Positions 8,256 to 17,120 of a stretch of 64,000 nucleotides of DNA are shown here, in pieces. Made by a program: the position numbers and the translations under genes. The notes beneath the pieces are model-generated. The model searched no databases, was not told the origin of the DNA, and was given only the letters and a program-made list of their open reading frames with translations. How positions within the stretch are numbered: the first letter of the stretch is position 1; the number at the start of each line of letters is the position of its first letter. This DNA is from UBA2336 sp049306095 (GTDB taxonomy: Bacteria; Bacteroidota; Bacteroidia; Cytophagales; Cyclobacteriaceae): the NCBI GenBank assembly GCA_049306095.1, contig JBAQPU010000012.1:62001-126000 (forward strand), written 5' to 3'.

Positions 8256-8273
8256 TATATGTTTAAACATATA
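8256..8273. promoter_or_regulatory. 18-bp perfect palindrome, candidate MarR-family operator
   Basis: TATATGTTTAAACATATA is a perfect dyad 45 bp upstream of the YceI start. MarR regulators are known to bind dyads of this size and often control adjacent genes; a MarR gene lies just downstream of yceI. The regulator-site pairing is inferred. Confidence 0.55.
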
Positions 8274-8317
8274 TTTTAAATGTTGCGTTACTTTACAAAT
8301 CAAAAATAAACCATCAT

Positions 8318-8893
8318 ATGAAAAAAATTAATGTACTGATTGTATTGCTCCTGATGGCAGGCAGCGTATTGGCTCAAACAAACTGGGCATTGGATAAATC
8401 ACACTCAAAAGTGGGATTCGCAGTTACCCACATGGTCGTGGCTGAAGTGGAAGGCAAGTTCAACGATTTCGAAGGTAAAGTTGTGAGCAATTCTGAAGAT
8501 TTCAATGGTGCCGATGTTGAGTTTACTGCAAAAGTTGCTTCCATCGATACGGATAGCGAAAGAAGGGATAGTCACTTAAAATCGGACGATTTTTTCAATG
8601 CTGAAAAATTTCCTGAAGTTAAATTCAAAGGAAAACTTGTTAAAGAAAACGGTAAGTACTTGTTGAAAGGCGATTTTACCATGCGTGATGTTACTAAGCC
8701 TGTTTCATTTGACGTAACCTACGGAGGAAACGTAAACACCGGACGTGGAATGAAAGCCGGCTTTAAAATAAACGGAACCATCAAGCGCTTCGATTATGGT
8801 CTGAAATGGAATTCGGCTCTCGAAAGCGGAAGTTTAGTGGTAGCTGATGATGTTCAAATTATTTGCAAAATTGAATTGAATAAGCAAGCTTAA
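8318..8893 (+). CDS. YceI family periplasmic protein
   Basis: A 191-residue exported lipocalin-like protein. The signal peptide MKKINVLIVLLLMAGSVLAQ is clear and probably cleaved after Ala-Gln. The mature part matches the YceI pattern: WALDKSHSKVGFAVTHMV, VEFTAKVASIDTDSERRDSHLKSDDFFNAEKFP and FTMRDVTKPVSFDVTYGG. YceI proteins bind polyisoprenoid-type lipids in a beta-barrel cavity and are often induced by stress. A strong hairpin (8906-8935) separates it from the MarR gene, and an 18-bp palindrome lies in its promoter region, so it is probably the target of that regulator. Confidence 0.93.
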   Translation: MKKINVLIVLLLMAGSVLAQTNWALDKSHSKVGFAVTHMVVAEVEGKFNDFEGKVVSNSEDFNGADVEFTAKVASIDTDSERRDSHLKSDDFFNAEKFPEVKFKGKLVKENGKYLLKGDFTMRDVTKPVSFDVTYGGNVNTGRGMKAGFKINGTIKRFDYGLKWNSALESGSLVVADDVQIICKIELNKQA

Positions 8894-8905
8894 TGGGTAC
8901 ATTCA

Positions 8906-8941
8906 TATAGAGGCTCAAAACCATGAGCCTCTATATTCTTT
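8906..8941 (+). terminator. Hairpin between yceI-like gene and MarR gene
   Basis: A perfect 12-bp stem, TATAGAGGCTCA (8906-8917) with TGAGCCTCTATA (8924-8935), a 6-nt loop and then TTCTTT. It probably terminates or attenuates transcription, leaving partial read-through into the MarR gene 8 bp further on. Confidence 0.7.
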
Positions 8942-8948
8942 AGGTTCC

Positions 8949-9395
8949 ATGAAAATCGAAGACGAAATCAAACAATCAAAATTTAAGAGCCCGCATCAAA
9001 AAGCAGTTATTAATCTCATCTTTACTGCGGGGTGGTTGTACACCCAAAATCAAAAATTTTTTAAACTCTTTGGCATCACCAGTCAGCAATTCAATATTCT
9101 CAGGATTTTAAAGGGGCAACATCCCAAAACCATTTCAGCCACTGAAATCAAATTGAGGATGCTGGACAAAAACTCAGATGTTTCCCGATTGCTTGACCGC
9201 CTTGCCGCAAAAGGCTTAATTAACAAACAAACATGCCCGAAAGACAAACGCGCTTCTGATGTTCTGATTACACAAGCAGGCCTTGACATTCTATCTGAAC
9301 TGGAAAAAAAGCAAAAGATTATTGACCATGTTCAGGCATTATCGGAAAAGGAGGCCGTAGAATTAAGCAATTTGCTGGATAAGCTTAGAGGGTAA
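8949..9395 (+). CDS. MarR family transcriptional regulator
   Basis: A 148-residue winged-helix repressor-type protein. The helix-turn-helix is around residues 50-85 (FGITSQQFNILRILKG ... ISATEIKLRMLDKNSDVSRLLDRLAAKGLI) and the wing is CPKDKRASDVLITQAG, the DxRxxxV-type MarR signature. It follows the YceI gene in the same direction with a hairpin in between. The 18-bp dyad upstream of yceI (8256-8273) is the obvious candidate binding site. The ligand is unknown; relatives in Bacteroidota respond to aromatic or oxidising compounds. Confidence 0.9.
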   Translation: MKIEDEIKQSKFKSPHQKAVINLIFTAGWLYTQNQKFFKLFGITSQQFNILRILKGQHPKTISATEIKLRMLDKNSDVSRLLDRLAAKGLINKQTCPKDKRASDVLITQAGLDILSELEKKQKIIDHVQALSEKEAVELSNLLDKLRG

Positions 9396-9430
9396 TGATC
9401 AATGATCAATTACCAATGAACAATCAATTG

Positions 9431-11167
9431 CTACTTGCTTTGCTTATTGTCAATTGCCTCTAATTCTGCGCGCACAAAACTCATCAGCTCTTGAATATAC
9501 TCTTTGCTGAAATCGAACTTAATGTTTGCTGCTTTGTAGATTTCAGGGATCCCTTTCATGTAACCAAGTTTCAGCGCATTCATGTAACCCTGTAAACCTT
9601 TGTTTCTATCCTGCCTGTAATTTCTCCACACCGCAATAGCACCCAACTGAGCCATGCCATACTCAATGTAATAAAATGGCACCTCATACAAGTGAAGTTG
9701 CTTTTGCCACAGGTAGTCTTTCGCCTCCTGCAAATTACTCCAATCAGTAATCGTATCGGAGAACCGGTCGGTAATTCTATTCCAATTTGCTTTTCGCTCA
9801 GCTAAGGAATGGGTTGGGTTTTCATAAATCCAGTGCTGAAAACAATCAATGGTAGCTACCCACGGCAACGTTTCAATAATATCTTCCAGGTGTTCACGTT
9901 TGGCTCGCTTTAAATCATCAGGATTACTAAAGAAAATATCCCAATGATCCATCGAGATTAATTCCATCGACATGGAGGCCAGCTCGGCTACCTCCGATGG
10001 GGTCGATTTAAAATCATTCAGTTCCAGTTCACGTGTAAGAAAATTATGAATTGCATGTCCGCCTTCGTGCATGATGGTCACCATATCGCGAAGGGTTGAC
10101 GTGGCATTCATAAAGATAAACGGAACACCAATTTCCGATAACGGATAATTATATCCTCCGGGCGCTTTTCCCTTTCTCGATTCCAAATCAAGGTGGCCCA
10201 TCTCTTTCATAATCGAGAGGCATTGGCCAAGAAATGGATCGAGCCGTTGAAAACATTCAATTGTTTTTTCAGTCAGGTCTTTCCCACTGTCAAATGCTTT
10301 CAACGCATCTCTTCCTTCCGGATCAACAGCTTTATCCCACGGCCGTAAGGACGAAACATTCAATTTTTCCTTCCGACCTTTCGACAATTCATTCAAAATA
10401 GGAACAACTTCCGATTGAATGGAGGCATGAAAATTAAAACAGTCCTGCGTTGAATAATCAAATCGACCCAGGGCTTTAAACATGTAGTCGCGAAAGTTTT
10501 TAAACCCGGCATTTGTTGAAACGCGATCGCGCAGAGCGACCAGCCGTGTAAACAGGTTATCCAGTTCCTCCTTATCTTTTAACCTACGATTTAAAATTTT
10601 ATAAAAAACTTCTTCCCGTTTCTTCCTGTCGGTTGACATCAACAAAACCGAGGCCTGCTGAAGGGTTATCTCCTTTCCATCCATCTCTACCATCATCGCC
10701 CCTGAAATTTGGGCATACTTTTGCTGTTCGGTGGTGATCTCGGTATACAACGGAACATTTTCCTCCCTGAAAATTTCTATATCCTTTTTCAGGTTGCGGA
10801 TCATCAGGTCGTACCCTGTTTCCTTTTCTAATTGTTTTAAAAATTCAGAACCTGCCGCCTTCTTGTTTAACTGGTCAGATACCGGTGCAATCTGAGGCTG
10901 TATATTCACCACGAAATCTTCATACCGTTTGCTATATTCTTCATTGTCGGTATAGCAGGTCATATTAATGTAACGCCAGGCTAAATCTTCCGATACCACC
11001 GATTCCAACTCGCTGCGGTCGCGAAACCAATGACGGAGATCATCTATTGAACCAATATTCCTGTTTAACAAATCATCGAAGTAAGGCTTTAAAGAATCCC
11101 AGGAAATAACGTTGAACGTTTCCGGTAAAAAAACCCTTGGCGGAGCGGCAACTTTTTCAATCTTCAT
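9431..11167 (-). CDS. M3 family oligoendopeptidase (PepF-like)
   Basis: A 578-residue zinc metallopeptidase of family M3 that cleaves short peptides. The zinc site HEGGH is at residues 367-371 (TIMHEGGHAIHNFLT), and the downstream ELASMSMELIS supplies the third ligand glutamate. There is no signal peptide, so it is probably cytoplasmic and acts in peptide turnover. The ATG at 11167 (MKIEKVAAPPRVF) fits the family start. It is convergent with the MarR gene and divergent from the acetyltransferase-like gene. Confidence 0.93.
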   Translation of the reverse strand: MKIEKVAAPPRVFLPETFNVISWDSLKPYFDDLLNRNIGSIDDLRHWFRDRSELESVVSEDLAWRYINMTCYTDNEEYSKRYEDFVVNIQPQIAPVSDQLNKKAAGSEFLKQLEKETGYDLMIRNLKKDIEIFREENVPLYTEITTEQQKYAQISGAMMVEMDGKEITLQQASVLLMSTDRKKREEVFYKILNRRLKDKEELDNLFTRLVALRDRVSTNAGFKNFRDYMFKALGRFDYSTQDCFNFHASIQSEVVPILNELSKGRKEKLNVSSLRPWDKAVDPEGRDALKAFDSGKDLTEKTIECFQRLDPFLGQCLSIMKEMGHLDLESRKGKAPGGYNYPLSEIGVPFIFMNATSTLRDMVTIMHEGGHAIHNFLTRELELNDFKSTPSEVAELASMSMELISMDHWDIFFSNPDDLKRAKREHLEDIIETLPWVATIDCFQHWIYENPTHSLAERKANWNRITDRFSDTITDWSNLQEAKDYLWQKQLHLYEVPFYYIEYGMAQLGAIAVWRNYRQDRNKGLQGYMNALKLGYMKGIPEIYKAANIKFDFSKEYIQELMSFVRAELEAIDNKQSK

Positions 11168-11333
11168 GAATTCATCAATTTATGACAAAAATATAATGAT
11201 TTGAGCAGGAAGCAATTTCGGATGCAGTGTGCCAGACCTCCAAAATACAGGGTCGGCAAGGTGAAGCAATCAGGTTTTGAATAAATGGTTTCAATTCGGT
11301 AACATCATGCCTGAATTACACCGCACATGTGCA

Positions 11334-12449
11334 ATGGAGATTAAGATTGTTAACAGTAAGGCTCTGCTCAAACAATACATTTTTCTTCCCGAAAAAATTT
11401 ATAAAGGAGATGCCCGCTGGGTACCGCCAATGTATGATGATGAGTGGAACTTTCACAATCCAACACAAAACAAAGCCCTCTCCTATTGCGATACCATTCG
11501 CGTCATTGTTTACCAAAATGATATTCCGGTTGGCCGTGTGATGGGAATCATTCACCATCCGTACAATCAACAGCATCAGGAAAAGACAGTACGGTTTTTT
11601 AATCTCGATTGCATCAACGACCAGCATATTGCCAGTGTACTGTTGAACTTCATTGAAAATTGGGGTAAGGAAAAAGGCATGACTAAAATTATTGGGCCGT
11701 ACGGCTTTTCAGACAAGGACCCGCAAGGGCTGCAAATTGAAGGCCTTGAGCACTTGCCGGTTATTGCTACTCCAACCAATCCTGCCTACCTGCAATTATT
11801 GGTCGCGCATGAAAAGTTTCAGAAAGAAATTGATTGTGTATCGTATCAAATGCCAATTCATGCTACCGTTCCGTTGTACGAAAAAATATTTGAACGGCTC
11901 AGGAAGAATCAATCGCTCCACCTGATAGAATTCAAATCAAAATCCAAACTCAAACCGTATATCCTGCCGGTTTTTCGGTTAGTCAACGAAGCGTATTCTC
12001 ATCTTTTCGGGTTTGTGCCGATGACAGAAGAAGAGATGAAAAAATTTGCCGCCCAATACCTGCCGGTGCTCGACCCTGAGTTTGTAAAAATTGTAGTAGA
12101 CCAACACGATACGATGATTGCCTTTGTAGTAGCCATGCCCGATATGAGTAGAGGAATTCAGCGGGCTAAAGGCAGGCTATTTCCGTTTGGGTTCATCCAT
12201 ATTTTACGTGCGATACAAAAGTCCACCCAACTTAATTTGTTGTTAGGCGCGGTGAAACCCGGTTTTCAAGGGAAGGGACTCACCGTACTGTTAGGTAAAT
12301 CCATTCTGTACACCGCTTCTAAAAGGAATATGAACGTAATGGACAGCCATCTGATATTAGAGAACAACCAACTCATGCGCAGGGAGTGTGAACGGGTGGG
12401 CGGCAAGGTATACAAACGCTTTCGTGTGTATTCAAAAATGATTTCCTGA
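11334..12449 (+). CDS. GNAT-like N-acetyltransferase superfamily protein
   Basis: About 371 residues. The N-terminal half has the pattern of an acetyltransferase-like family: KGDARWVPP, PVGRVMGIIHHPYN, and the distinctive GPYGFSDKDPQGLQIEG; the C-terminal half has VKPGFQGKGLTVLLGKS, which resembles the acetyl-CoA pyrophosphate loop (Q/R-x-x-G-x-G/A), and SHLILENNQLMRRECERVGG. I start at ATG 11334 (MEIKIVNSK) because the family begins close to this strand; a TTG at 11277 and an ATG at 11307 are possible longer starts. Substrate unknown. Two tandem GNAT-like folds are plausible from the length. Confidence 0.7.
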   Translation: MEIKIVNSKALLKQYIFLPEKIYKGDARWVPPMYDDEWNFHNPTQNKALSYCDTIRVIVYQNDIPVGRVMGIIHHPYNQQHQEKTVRFFNLDCINDQHIASVLLNFIENWGKEKGMTKIIGPYGFSDKDPQGLQIEGLEHLPVIATPTNPAYLQLLVAHEKFQKEIDCVSYQMPIHATVPLYEKIFERLRKNQSLHLIEFKSKSKLKPYILPVFRLVNEAYSHLFGFVPMTEEEMKKFAAQYLPVLDPEFVKIVVDQHDTMIAFVVAMPDMSRGIQRAKGRLFPFGFIHILRAIQKSTQLNLLLGAVKPGFQGKGLTVLLGKSILYTASKRNMNVMDSHLILENNQLMRRECERVGGKVYKRFRVYSKMIS

Positions 12450-12501
12450 TCAACGGATATTTTATACTTTTTTATGTGTATTGCTATTACCTTACAACAT
12501 A

Positions 12502-12750
12502 ATGAAACTTCTTATTGACATCACCGGGTGGATTGGGTCGGTGGCCGTAATTGCTGCCTATGGCCTGAACAGTTATCAGAAAATAAAATCTGATTCGTAC
12601 AGTTTTTTAACACTAAACCTGGTTGGAGGGATTTTCCTGATCATTTATTCTTACTACTACACCGCTTATGCCAACACCTTTATTAATGTGGTGTGGGTAA
12701 TTATTGCCATTCCCGCTTTGATAAAGTTGACCGCTAAACCTAAAGGCTAG
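12502..12750 (+). CDS. Small membrane protein, CBU_0592-like
   Basis: About 82 residues with three predicted membrane segments (roughly residues 4-22, 33-50, 56-73). The pattern DITGWIGSVAVIAAYGLNSY followed by LNLVGGIFLIIYS resembles the CBU_0592-like domain, a family of unknown function. Start at ATG 12502 rather than the upstream TTG at 12481. It ends 5 bp before the start of the CDF transporter gene and is probably co-transcribed with it. Confidence 0.75.
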   Translation: MKLLIDITGWIGSVAVIAAYGLNSYQKIKSDSYSFLTLNLVGGIFLIIYSYYYTAYANTFINVVWVIIAIPALIKLTAKPKG

Positions 12751-12755
12751 TCTGT

Positions 12756-13739
12756 GTGAATGACGCTAACCAAAATATCCGGATCCAAACATGGGTTGCA
12801 ATTCTTTCTGTTGCGCTCCTGATCACGAAGCTTTTTGCTTATTTCATCACAGGGTCGGTGGCCATCCTCACCGATGCCCTCGAAAGCATTGTGAATGTAA
12901 TGGCAGGTTTCTTTGGACTATTTAGCCTTTATATCGCGGCTAAGCCAAGGGATGCCGACCACCCATACGGGCACGGTAAAATTGAATTTATTTCAGCAGC
13001 GGTAGAAGGCACCATGATCTTTATTGCCGGAATACTGATTATTTACGAAGCTGTTAAAAACCTGGTTAATCCAACCCCTATTCACCAACTTGATTTTGGA
13101 ATTATCCTGATAACCGGAACGGCATTTTTAAATTTTATCATGGGTACTGTATGCGTTAGAATCGCCAATAAAAACAATTCACCGGCATTATTTTCGAGCG
13201 GCAAACACCTGATTTCCGACACCTATTCAACCATAGGAATTTTACTCGGGTTGGCTTGTATTTACTTTACCAATATTTTTTGGCTCGATAGCGTTGTTGC
13301 CATCCTCTTTAGTTTCGTGATTCTCTACACCGGCTATAAAATAATCCGCGCATCATTAGCCGGTATTATGGACGAAACTGATTTGGCCTTACTGTTATCG
13401 CTGGTAAAACTTTTAAACGAGCACCGAAAAGAAAATTGGGTAGACCTTCACAATCTCAGGATTATAAAATATGGCAGCACACTCCATCTTGATTGTCACT
13501 TAACCGTGCCGTGGTACCTGAATGTGCATGAAGCACACCGCGAGATTGATGCGCTCGCTGAACTGGTCAGAAAAAACTTTGGTGAGTCGCTGGAACTTTT
13601 TGTTCATTCCGATGGATGCCTCGATTTCTCCTGCAAAATATGCGATAAAAAAGATTGCCCTGTTCGAAAACATGCTTTTGAAAAGCGTATCGAATGGACT
13701 GTCGATAATATTTCCTCTAACAAAAAACATGGTTCATAA
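12756..13739 (+). CDS. Cation diffusion facilitator family metal transporter
   Basis: A 327-residue CDF transporter that would export divalent metal (Zn, Co, Fe or Mn class) by proton antiport. Six membrane segments occupy about residues 8-200; the metal-site motifs are TDALES in TM2 and HPYGHGK in the following loop, with the second site ISDTYST in TM5. The C-terminal cytoplasmic domain ends in a cysteine cluster, CLDFSCKICDKKDCP, which could bind metal and is not universal in the family. The start is GTG at 12756, 5 bp after the preceding stop. The serine-hydrolase lipoprotein gene begins 1 bp after its stop. Confidence 0.93.
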   Translation: MNDANQNIRIQTWVAILSVALLITKLFAYFITGSVAILTDALESIVNVMAGFFGLFSLYIAAKPRDADHPYGHGKIEFISAAVEGTMIFIAGILIIYEAVKNLVNPTPIHQLDFGIILITGTAFLNFIMGTVCVRIANKNNSPALFSSGKHLISDTYSTIGILLGLACIYFTNIFWLDSVVAILFSFVILYTGYKIIRASLAGIMDETDLALLLSLVKLLNEHRKENWVDLHNLRIIKYGSTLHLDCHLTVPWYLNVHEAHREIDALAELVRKNFGESLELFVHSDGCLDFSCKICDKKDCPVRKHAFEKRIEWTVDNISSNKKHGS

Positions 13740-13740
13740 C

Positions 13741-14826
13741 ATGAAAAACACTTACTTGATTATCCTTGTATTGATCATTACATCCTGCAGCGATAATTTT
13801 AACGACCGATTGGACTCCTTTTTTTCGAAATCGTTTAGTGAAAATGAACCGGGCGGAGCCATACTGGTTATGAAGGGCGACTCGGTTGTATTTTCAGAAG
13901 CATATGGTTTGGCCGATCTGCAAACGAAAGAAAAGATCACATCGCAAACGCTATTCAATACAGGTTCTATCTCCAAAACCTTCGTTTCGAATACCATTCT
14001 GGCGTTGGCACTGGAGAATAAACTTTCATTAAATGATAGCCTGGCTAAGTATTTTTCAGATTTCAAGAACCCTGACATTTCAAACAGCGTGCGGATCCAT
14101 CACCTTTTAACGCATACTTCGGGGCTGCCCGACAATCGCTGGTCGTTATTAGACAGCGTGTTTCTGCTCTCCGCGAAAGACGAGGAAAACTTTGCACCCA
14201 TCAAACAAAATGATTCTTTACTTTTTGAACCGGGTTCGCGATTTGAATATTCTAACCCCGCCTTTAACGGGCTTGCCCTAATTATTGAAAAAGTTACCGG
14301 GCGTAAATGGCAGGAAGTGGTGAAAGAGAAAATACTCAATCCTGCCGGCATGGCAACTACGGTTATTACCGATGGCCCTTTTCCTGAGAGCGGTGTATCG
14401 CATGCTTATCTAAAAACACATCAGGGCTTTATTGAAAAAGACTATGGTGAAGAACCCACCTTTGCCGCAGCGGGCAACGGAGGCGTATGGAGTTCTACTG
14501 ACGAGCTGGCGAAATATGAATTGGCTATTCGTAAAGCGTCCTTTTTAAATCAGGAAGTAATTAGTCAATCCAGAATTATTAAAGAATATCCAAACTGGTC
14601 AGGTAATGAAAAGCCCTTCATTGGCTACAGCTGGTTTATTGGCAAAACAGAAGATGGCGCGAAAATGATTTATCATACCGGTACACAAGGCGGATTTTAT
14701 GGCGACTTCGTGAGCGTCCCGGAGAAAGGGATTATCTACATTATGCTGTGCAATATTCCAACACCACAGGAAGAGAAAAGGAATGAAGTATTACGATTAC
14801 TGCAAGCATATAATTGGTTGGAGTAA
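13741..14826 (+). CDS. Serine hydrolase lipoprotein (beta-lactamase family)
   Basis: About 361 residues. The signal MKNTYLIILVLIITSC ends in a lipobox-like ITSC (Cys16), so it is likely lipid-anchored. Catalytic motifs: SISK (SxxK) in NTGSISKTF, YSNPAFN (YxN), and HTGTQGGF as the third box, a fully conserved class C/PBP set. LLTHTSGLPDN is the usual family landmark. The start is ATG 13741, 1 bp after the CDF gene stop, so the three genes 12502-14826 form one apparent operon. Likely a periplasmic or outer-membrane esterase or peptidase. It is more canonical than the homologue at 2560-3945. Confidence 0.9.
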   Translation: MKNTYLIILVLIITSCSDNFNDRLDSFFSKSFSENEPGGAILVMKGDSVVFSEAYGLADLQTKEKITSQTLFNTGSISKTFVSNTILALALENKLSLNDSLAKYFSDFKNPDISNSVRIHHLLTHTSGLPDNRWSLLDSVFLLSAKDEENFAPIKQNDSLLFEPGSRFEYSNPAFNGLALIIEKVTGRKWQEVVKEKILNPAGMATTVITDGPFPESGVSHAYLKTHQGFIEKDYGEEPTFAAAGNGGVWSSTDELAKYELAIRKASFLNQEVISQSRIIKEYPNWSGNEKPFIGYSWFIGKTEDGAKMIYHTGTQGGFYGDFVSVPEKGIIYIMLCNIPTPQEEKRNEVLRLLQAYNWLE

Positions 14827-14831
14827 GAACT

Positions 14832-16148
14832 TTAAAACTTAAAATAGAACTCACCAGTAATATTTGAACTATCCCAGGTATTTTGTCGCTCACCGGAAAT
14901 TCTGAGTACGTTAAGCCTTACTTCCTTAAACACTTGTTCAATAGTAAGTCCCGGTTTTCGAATTGCCTTCAAAAGTTCCTGTGTATAAATTCCATTGCGA
15001 CCAGAACCATCTAGGGCGATCGATCCAGGCGCAGCAGCATAGGCAATAAATGAGCCCCGTGCCTTTTCAACCTCAGCCAATCCTTGCTGACCTACCGCCC
15101 TGGACACAGATGGAAATGGATTGTTCCTGCATGCATCCAGAATTACAATGTTCAACCTGGAGTTAGAGTGTGCCATATTGTTTAGAACCATTCGCTGAAG
15201 CGGAAAGCAATATCGCCATATATCATCCTGATACTCAATAATTGCATCAACCGGAACAAGAAAATTTTCATTTTCCTGGCTAAGTCCATGTCCTGCAAAA
15301 TAAAACAACCCAACCGTTTTATCCTTTTCACCCGAATCCAGTTTGTCCTTAAATTTCAACAAAGCAGCGCGAATTTGACCGTAGGTAGCATTACTTAAGA
15401 ATTGAACCTCAAAATTTGAAGCCTTGAGTTCAGCCGCCATATCCGTTGCGTCATTTACCGCGTTTTTTAATTCTCCGATCGAAGAGGGGTAATTCGAATT
15501 GCCGATAACCAATGCATATCTTTTTTCGTCCTTGTACAGATCGGCCAGCGTTTGATCCATCGCCTGAGGTTGTACCTGAAGCACTACATGCGCATCTGGT
15601 TTTCTGATAGCTAAATTGGCCTTGTCAAGTTTTTCTAATTCTGCTTTTACTAAAGCATTACCCGGCTGTATTTCGTATGCCTTTAAGAAATCATCGTAAG
15701 CCTTTGCTTCCTCTCCAAACTTCATGTATACTAACCCTCGCTCATACAGTAATTTCACATACACTTCCTTATCCTTTTGCAGTACCATAATAGCACTTCC
15801 GTATGCATCTAAAGCATCTGGATAAAATCCCAACTGATCATTACTCTTCGCCAGGAACCATGAAACATTTCCTTTATTAGGATGATTGCGAAGCAAGGCC
15901 TCTTGAAAATCTGCAATTGAATTTTTATATTCTCCTGTTTTGAAGTAGGAAAGTCCACGGAGATAGTAAACTTCCACATCTAACGATTTATCTCGAATCG
16001 ATTTCGTTAAATATTCAGAAAAATTTTCAATAGCATCTGCATACTTACCAGATTTATAACTTTCAAACCCCTTCTCATACAATTTATACTGTCCAAAAGC
16101 TGGAATCGTTATCAGTAAAAACACAAACAAAGAAATAGCAACCCTCAT
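14832..16148 (-). CDS. TPR-repeat caspase family (C14) protease, secreted
   Basis: A 438-residue protein: signal peptide (residues 1-20), TPR repeats at about 22-175 (FESYKSGKYADAIENFSEYL and similar), then a caspase p20-like domain from residue 210 (YALVIGNSNYP). The catalytic dyad is visible: His287 in YFAGHG and Cys340 in LDACRNNPF, so it is probably active and prefers cleavage after basic residues like other bacterial orthocaspases. GLFYFAGHG and SFIAYAAAPGSIALDGSGRNGIYT are typical. It is 17 bp downstream of a beta-barrel protein gene in the same direction. The exported location argues against a cytoplasmic abortive-infection role. Confidence 0.92.
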   Translation of the reverse strand: MRVAISLFVFLLITIPAFGQYKLYEKGFESYKSGKYADAIENFSEYLTKSIRDKSLDVEVYYLRGLSYFKTGEYKNSIADFQEALLRNHPNKGNVSWFLAKSNDQLGFYPDALDAYGSAIMVLQKDKEVYVKLLYERGLVYMKFGEEAKAYDDFLKAYEIQPGNALVKAELEKLDKANLAIRKPDAHVVLQVQPQAMDQTLADLYKDEKRYALVIGNSNYPSSIGELKNAVNDATDMAAELKASNFEVQFLSNATYGQIRAALLKFKDKLDSGEKDKTVGLFYFAGHGLSQENENFLVPVDAIIEYQDDIWRYCFPLQRMVLNNMAHSNSRLNIVILDACRNNPFPSVSRAVGQQGLAEVEKARGSFIAYAAAPGSIALDGSGRNGIYTQELLKAIRKPGLTIEQVFKEVRLNVLRISGERQNTWDSSNITGEFYFKF

Positions 16149-16165
16149 AAATTGTTGGGTTAAGT

Positions 16166-17014
16166 CTAGAAACGATAAACTGCACCTATAGAGACATTGA
16201 ATGTTGTAAATCCTTTCTTTACAAATGGATAATCAGGATGATAGTAACCGGTTAGTATAGAAGGTTCGAAAGCACTGGTGTCTATATAGGTGATTGGTAG
16301 GGTCACTCGAAACGCTCCTTGAACTAAAAAAGAAAGGCCTGATGGCAATGAATATTCAACACCTACACCAAGATTTAGCCCTCCAGAAAACTGTGTGTCG
16401 GCACCCCATCTCGATAAACCATCGGTATCTGAGTTCAAGAGTTCATCGGGGCCACCGCCATAATCCCATTCTGATGGTGGATCTTCCGGAACATTTTTAT
16501 ACCATGTTTCAACGGTGGCACTGACGGCTGTTCTGCTGGCGACCAACAGAAACGGCCTAACGAGTCCAAACACATTAAACCTTCGACTGTCCGCCATTGG
16601 AATAAAATCTATCTTCACATCAAGGCCTGCTGCAATCTGTGTCAGATCGCCACCTTCCATATTTACAATCTTAACTTCGTAGCCGCCATCCTCAATAAAA
16701 ATGTTATTCCCGGTTGCATCTGAGTTTCTGAATGAATCAGAAATTTCATCATCATATTTAAACATTGAAAAAAACAGCGATGGCCCTATAGAAACCATCC
16801 GGTTCATTCTAAAAAGGTATCCGGTCTCCAAGCTGAACCCTCCACTATAATCCCCATTGTTATTTCCTATTCGGAAGGATGGTCCAACCAGAAAGTAAAT
16901 ACTTTTCCCCCGAGTAACACGTGCTTTTTTGGTTAATACTCCCTCATCCTGCGCATGCACTGCCTGGCAAGTTATGGCTATAAAAAACAGAATTAGAAGG
17001 ATACACTTTCTCAT
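16166..17014 (-). CDS. Outer-membrane beta-barrel protein, hypothetical
   Basis: About 282 residues with a signal peptide (MRKCILLILFFIAITCQAVHAQ). Alternating hydrophobic strands (SIYFLVGPSFRIG, GGFSLETGYLFRMN, VSIGPSLFFSMFK, GLNLGVGVEYSLPSGLSFLVQGAFRV) and the C-terminal FNVSIGAVYRF with terminal phenylalanine indicate a small outer-membrane beta-barrel. I do not recognise a specific family. The start is ATG 17014; an upstream ATG at 17041 would add nine residues before the signal. It precedes the TPR-caspase gene by 17 bp, so the two may be exported partners. Confidence 0.75.
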   Translation of the reverse strand: MRKCILLILFFIAITCQAVHAQDEGVLTKKARVTRGKSIYFLVGPSFRIGNNNGDYSGGFSLETGYLFRMNRMVSIGPSLFFSMFKYDDEISDSFRNSDATGNNIFIEDGGYEVKIVNMEGGDLTQIAAGLDVKIDFIPMADSRRFNVFGLVRPFLLVASRTAVSATVETWYKNVPEDPPSEWDYGGGPDELLNSDTDGLSRWGADTQFSGGLNLGVGVEYSLPSGLSFLVQGAFRVTLPITYIDTSAFEPSILTGYYHPDYPFVKKGFTTFNVSIGAVYRF

Positions 17015-17120
17015 GAGGAAGCGGAAGATGTACCAAATCAAATATAAGCATTTGCCGAAACTGTTTACACCTCTACCGATACTATTGTTAACCTGGCATA
17101 ATCATTGTTTTTGAAAGCCC

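Noticed and set aside
14832..16148. Caspase gene as part of an antiphage defence system
   Set aside because: The protein has a signal peptide, and no nucleotide cyclase, gasdermin or other effector gene is beside it.
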